Shown in pieces: positions 35,715 through 37,746 of a stretch of DNA of 37,746 bases; positions within the stretch are counted from its first letter, which is position 1, and each line of letters starts with the position of its first letter. The translations under genes were made by a program, and so were the position numbers. The notes under the pieces were generated by a model. That model was not told the origin of the DNA. It worked only from the letters and a program-made list of their open reading frames with translations, and searched no databases. Source of the DNA: Candidatus Cloacimonadota bacterium (GTDB lineage: Bacteria; Cloacimonadota; Cloacimonadia; Cloacimonadales; WRIO01); contig JAJBBH010000093.1 of NCBI GenBank assembly GCA_020532185.1, positions 1-37,746 of the forward strand, in the 5' to 3' direction.

Positions 35715-36385
35715 TAATTAATGTATTATCTCTATTCCCTGATAGCTTTGCATCGTTTCTATCCGAAAGTATACCAAAGATAGCGATTGAAAAAGATAAA
35801 ATAAAGATTAATCTTATTGATATTAGAGACTTTTCAAATAATAGACAAAGACAAGTTGACGACTATCCCTACGGTGGTGGATCTGGTATGGTGATTAAGC
35901 CCGAGCCCTTAATTGAGGCGATTGAGTATGTTCAAAACGGCAAAAAGCTTCCAGTTATATATTTCACACCACAAGGACGTTTGCTGAATCAACAAATTGT
36001 AAGAGAATATCTAATACAACCTGAATTAATCTTATTATGCGGACATTACAAAGAGATAGACCAACGTGTTCGTGACTATTTTGTTACTGATGAAATATCT
36101 ATCGGAGACTTTGTACTCTCTGGCGGAGAGCTGCCCGCAATGATTTTGATCGATGCTTTAGCACGCCTGCAAAAAGGAGTTCTCAGCGATATAGATTCAG
36201 CTATGTCTGATTCACATGAAAATGGCTTGCTCGGACAACCATACTACACAAGACCAGCCGATTTTAGAGGTATGAAAGTACCTGATGTTTTGCTCTCGGG
36301 CAATCATAAAAATATCGAGCTGTGGAGACAAAAAAAATCTTTAGAGCTTACACAGCAAAGAAGATCGGACTTAATAAAGAAATGA
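35711..36385 (+). CDS. trmD: tRNA (guanine-N1)-methyltransferase
   Basis: A 224-residue SPOUT methyltransferase making m1G37 in tRNA to prevent frameshifting. Conserved: DDYPYGGGSGMVIKPEPL, LLCGHYKEIDQRVRDYFVTDEISIGDFVLSGGELP (the trefoil-knot SAM site) and SHENGLLGQPYYTRPADFRGMKVPDVLLSGNH. Length is normal, and it overlaps both neighbours by 4 bases. Confidence 0.97.
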   Translation: MIINVLSLFPDSFASFLSESIPKIAIEKDKIKINLIDIRDFSNNRQRQVDDYPYGGGSGMVIKPEPLIEAIEYVQNGKKLPVIYFTPQGRLLNQQIVREYLIQPELILLCGHYKEIDQRVRDYFVTDEISIGDFVLSGGELPAMILIDALARLQKGVLSDIDSAMSDSHENGLLGQPYYTRPADFRGMKVPDVLLSGNHKNIELWRQKKSLELTQQRRSDLIKK

Positions 36386-36954
36386 CAAATATATACTTAG
36401 GACTTGTACATTATCCTGTTACTAATAAAGAAGGGCAGACAGTCTTGACGTCAATCACAAATCTTGACATTCATGATATAGCCCGCTCTTGCAATACGTT
36501 TGGGGTAAAAAACTATTTTGTGATTCAGCCAAACCAAAGACAAAAAGAAATATTTGATAGACTTATTAATTTTTGGAAAACTGATATTGCAAAATTCTAC
36601 AATAAAGATAGAGTAGAAGCTCTATCGCTTATTCAATTTGAAAAAACAATAGATGATGCTATAAAAAAGATAAAATACCAGGATGGAAGCGATCCACTAA
36701 TTGTTACGACTACAGCAGCTTTTTTAGATAAGCAAGTCTCATTTAATAAGTTAAATGAAATTATGAAGACTAAAAAGCATCCTCTGCTATTACTATTTGG
36801 CACGGGAAATGGCTTATCTCCAGAATTACACCAGCAAGCTGATTATGTGCTTGAGCCAATAAAAGGCTTTAATAATTATAATCACTTGTCTGTTAGAAGT
36901 GCTGCTGCTATCGTCTTGGATCGACTTACATCTGAAAAATATAAGGAGGAATAA
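36382..36954 (+). CDS. SAM-dependent SPOUT-type RNA methyltransferase (PF09936-like)
   Basis: A 190-residue protein starting at the ATG overlapping the trmD stop; the longer frame upstream lies inside trmD and is rejected. The N-terminus YLGLVHYPVTNKEGQTVLTSITNLDIHDIARSCNTFGVKNYFVIQP and the later LLLLFGTGNGLSPEL (SAM-binding knot) with VLEPIKGFNNYNHLSVRSAAAIVLDRL match the RNA methyltransferase family often found between trmD and rplS. Its RNA target is unknown. Confidence 0.85.
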   Translation: MTNIYLGLVHYPVTNKEGQTVLTSITNLDIHDIARSCNTFGVKNYFVIQPNQRQKEIFDRLINFWKTDIAKFYNKDRVEALSLIQFEKTIDDAIKKIKYQDGSDPLIVTTTAAFLDKQVSFNKLNEIMKTKKHPLLLLFGTGNGLSPELHQQADYVLEPIKGFNNYNHLSVRSAAAIVLDRLTSEKYKEE

Positions 36955-37305
36955 ATGGATATCATTCAAATGATAACTAAGGATCAATTGCGCACTGATC
37001 TTCCTGAATACGGTGTCGGAGACACTGTTAAAGTACACTATAAAATTAAAGAGGGTAACAAAGAACGTATCCAGATTTTTCAAGGGATAGTTATCCAAAA
37101 ACGTGGAGCAGGTATCTCAAAAACTTTCACAGTAAGAAAAATATCCGACGGTATAGCTGTTGAAAGAGTTTTCCCACAACATACTCCACTCATTGATAAA
37201 CTTGAGATTATTCGATTTGGACAAGTAAGACGTGCAAAACTCTTCTATCTCAGAACTGCAAAAGGTAAAGCTGCTCGTATCAAAGAAAGAAGAAGAGCCC
37301 AATAA
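36955..37305 (+). CDS. rplS: 50S ribosomal protein L19
   Basis: A 116-residue protein: [81 protein letters not shown] is canonical L19 throughout. Starts directly after the methyltransferase stop, with AAGGAGGA about 4 bases before its ATG. Ends the operon ahead of a terminator. Confidence 0.97.
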   Translation: MDIIQMITKDQLRTDLPEYGVGDTVKVHYKIKEGNKERIQIFQGIVIQKRGAGISKTFTVRKISDGIAVERVFPQHTPLIDKLEIIRFGQVRRAKLFYLRTAKGKAARIKERRRAQ

Positions 37306-37342
37306 CTCAATTCGCAGAACACTCTGCAAAACAATATTAATT

Positions 37343-37376
37343 AAAAAGCCACTTGTTAATTCAGGTGGCTTTTTTT
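37343..37376 (+). terminator. Intrinsic terminator after rplS
   Basis: AGCCACTTG (37347-37355) pairs with CAGGTGGCT (37362-37370), a 9-base stem with one wobble and a 6-base loop, preceded by an A-run and followed by a T-run. It could also terminate from the other side. Confidence 0.9.
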
Positions 37377-37454
37377 ATACACATTTCTTTCTGGTTAATA
37401 TTTACTCTAATCTCGATGAAAGTGGTTTTAACAGGCAGAAACCTAAACCCGTAT
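37377..37454. other. Non-coding gap after the terminator
   Basis: AT-rich sequence without a supported reading frame or recognised motif. It leads into the hairpin-repeat cluster. Confidence 0.4.
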
Positions 37455-37475
37455 GTACAAGTTTCCGACTTGTAC
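37455..37475 (+). repeat. 21-base hairpin repeat, copy 1
   Basis: Arms GTACAAGT and ACTTGTAC (perfect 8-base stem) with loop TTCCG. This orientation (TTCCG on the + strand) is shared with copy 2. Confidence 0.85.
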
Positions 37476-37477
37476 AC

Positions 37478-37584
37478 CAAAAACGCAAACTTCACCGACC
37501 ACCTAAAAAAACACAAGTTTCCGACTTGTACAAAGACCAGGTATCATACCACGACGATTAATACTGCATCGTTCTGCGTTTTTG
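37478..37584. repeat. 10-base inverted repeat enclosing hairpin copy 2
   Basis: CAAAAACGCA (37478-37487) is inverted as TGCGTTTTTG (37575-37584). With copy 1 outside on the left and copy 3 in reverse orientation on the right, the whole stretch is loosely palindromic. Confidence 0.5.
37513..37531 (+). repeat. 21-base hairpin repeat, copy 2 (variant)
   Basis: ACAAGT-TTCCG-ACTTGTAC. The first two bases of the left arm are AC instead of GT, so only a 6-base stem pairs. Otherwise identical to copy 1. Confidence 0.75.
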
Positions 37585-37618
37585 CATGCTTATTTCCTCG
37601 CAAGCGATAGCTGTTGGT

Positions 37619-37639
37619 GTACAAGTCGGAAACTTGTAC
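37619..37639 (-). repeat. 21-base hairpin repeat, copy 3
   Basis: Reverse orientation: arms GTACAAGT and ACTTGTAC with loop CGGAA. Confidence 0.85.
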
Positions 37640-37647
37640 ATACGAGA

Positions 37648-37668
37648 GTACAAGTCGGAAACTTGTAC
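37648..37668 (-). repeat. 21-base hairpin repeat, copy 4
   Basis: Same as copy 3 and starts 29 bases after it, separated by ATACGAGA. Confidence 0.85.
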
Positions 37669-37705
37669 ATACGAGATTATATCCTCCCATGCGATAGCTG
37701 TTGGT

Positions 37706-37726
37706 GTACAAGTCGGAAACTTGTAC
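37706..37726 (-). repeat. 21-base hairpin repeat, copy 5
   Basis: Identical to copies 3 and 4; it occupies the same place in the second 87-base tandem unit as copy 3 does in the first. Confidence 0.85.
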
Positions 37727-37734
37727 ATACGAGA

Positions 37735-37746
37735 GTACAAGTCGGA
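37735..37746 (-). repeat. 21-base hairpin repeat, copy 6 (cut by window edge)
   Basis: The first 12 bases (left arm and most of the loop) are present, 29 bases after the start of copy 5. Confidence 0.7.

Larger units (their letters stand above)
37591..37746. repeat. 87-base tandem repeat, about 1.8 units visible
   Basis: Units begin at 37591 and 37678. Shared content is a CCTC-containing lead-in (10 of 13 bases alike), GCGATAGCTGTTGGT, and two hairpin repeats spaced 29 bases apart. The second unit is cut by the window edge, so the array may continue. Confidence 0.8.

Noticed and set aside
36322-36381. Upstream extension of the RNA methyltransferase
   Set aside because: It lies inside trmD; the ATG overlapping the trmD stop gives the family's N-terminus.
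30990-36410. GACTTGTACA matches inside the DUF2232-like gene and the RNA methyltransferase gene
   Set aside because: They match only half of the hairpin repeat, encode ordinary residues and lack the second arm.
37232-37740. Reading frames across the right-edge repeats, with repeating KFPTC and VSDLY peptides
   Set aside because: They arise from translating the 21-base hairpin repeats and the rplS end; no ribosome sites, no domain, and the frames exist on both strands.

Overview
The window reads as chromosomal DNA of an AT-rich Gram-negative bacterium. It encodes lipoproteins, outer-membrane barrels of the PorV/PorQ type, and a gingipain-type (C25) protease with a type IX-like C-terminal sorting domain. 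It also carries a polysaccharide co-polymerase/tyrosine kinase and a Firmicutes-like ispE-spoVG-prs-ctc-pth gene order. That mix, with the short hairpin repeats at the right edge, fits the FCB neighbourhood. My best guess is Candidatus Cloacimonadota (WWE1). This is an inference from gene content, not a proven placement. Except for one ABC transporter and a possible five-codon fragment at the left edge, all genes are on the + strand and tightly packed, often with 1-35 base overlaps.

Layout. (1) 1-372 is a non-coding divergent promoter region. (2) 373-7760 holds a WecA/TagO-like glycosyl-1-phosphate transferase, an MBL-fold hydrolase, a TPR lipoprotein, a DUF5683-like protein, a fibronectin-III lipoprotein, a UvrD/PcrA helicase and a PorV/PorQ-like protein. 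(3) 7775-11450 holds dxr, a CBS-DRTGG manganese-dependent pyrophosphatase with its own promoter, and a small outer-membrane protein. A hairpin separates these from a convergent ABC exporter (11473-13188, minus). (4) 13189-13942 is a 750-base non-coding stretch with several inverted repeats, including a 107-base element with 15-base perfect arms. (5) 13943-23326 holds cinA, purD, a 1684-residue C25 peptidase, a PorV-family protein and a lipoprotein. (6) 23387-26180 holds an SLBB export protein and a Wzc-like kinase ending in ten consecutive tyrosines. (7) 26146-31847 runs ispE-spoVG-prs-rplY-pth-rpsF-ssb-rpsR-DUF2232-rplI and closes with a clear terminator. (8) 31910-37305 holds a small membrane protein, a DUF721/DciA-like gene, rpe, ffh, rpsP, khpA, rimM, trmD, a SPOUT-type RNA methyltransferase and rplS, closed by a second clear terminator. 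(9) 37377-37746 is non-coding and filled with copies of a 21-base hairpin repeat in both orientations plus an 87-base tandem unit running off the right edge.

How the genes work together. The left two thirds are dominated by envelope biogenesis: glycan lipid carrier charging, isoprenoid precursor synthesis, lipoproteins, PorV-like barrels and a PorU/PorV-like protease pair. The right third is core translation and metabolism. The best candidates for something undescribed are the C25 peptidase/PorV/lipoprotein trio, the hairpin element at 13576-13682, the polytyrosine tract next to the ispE start, and the hairpin-repeat cluster at the right edge.
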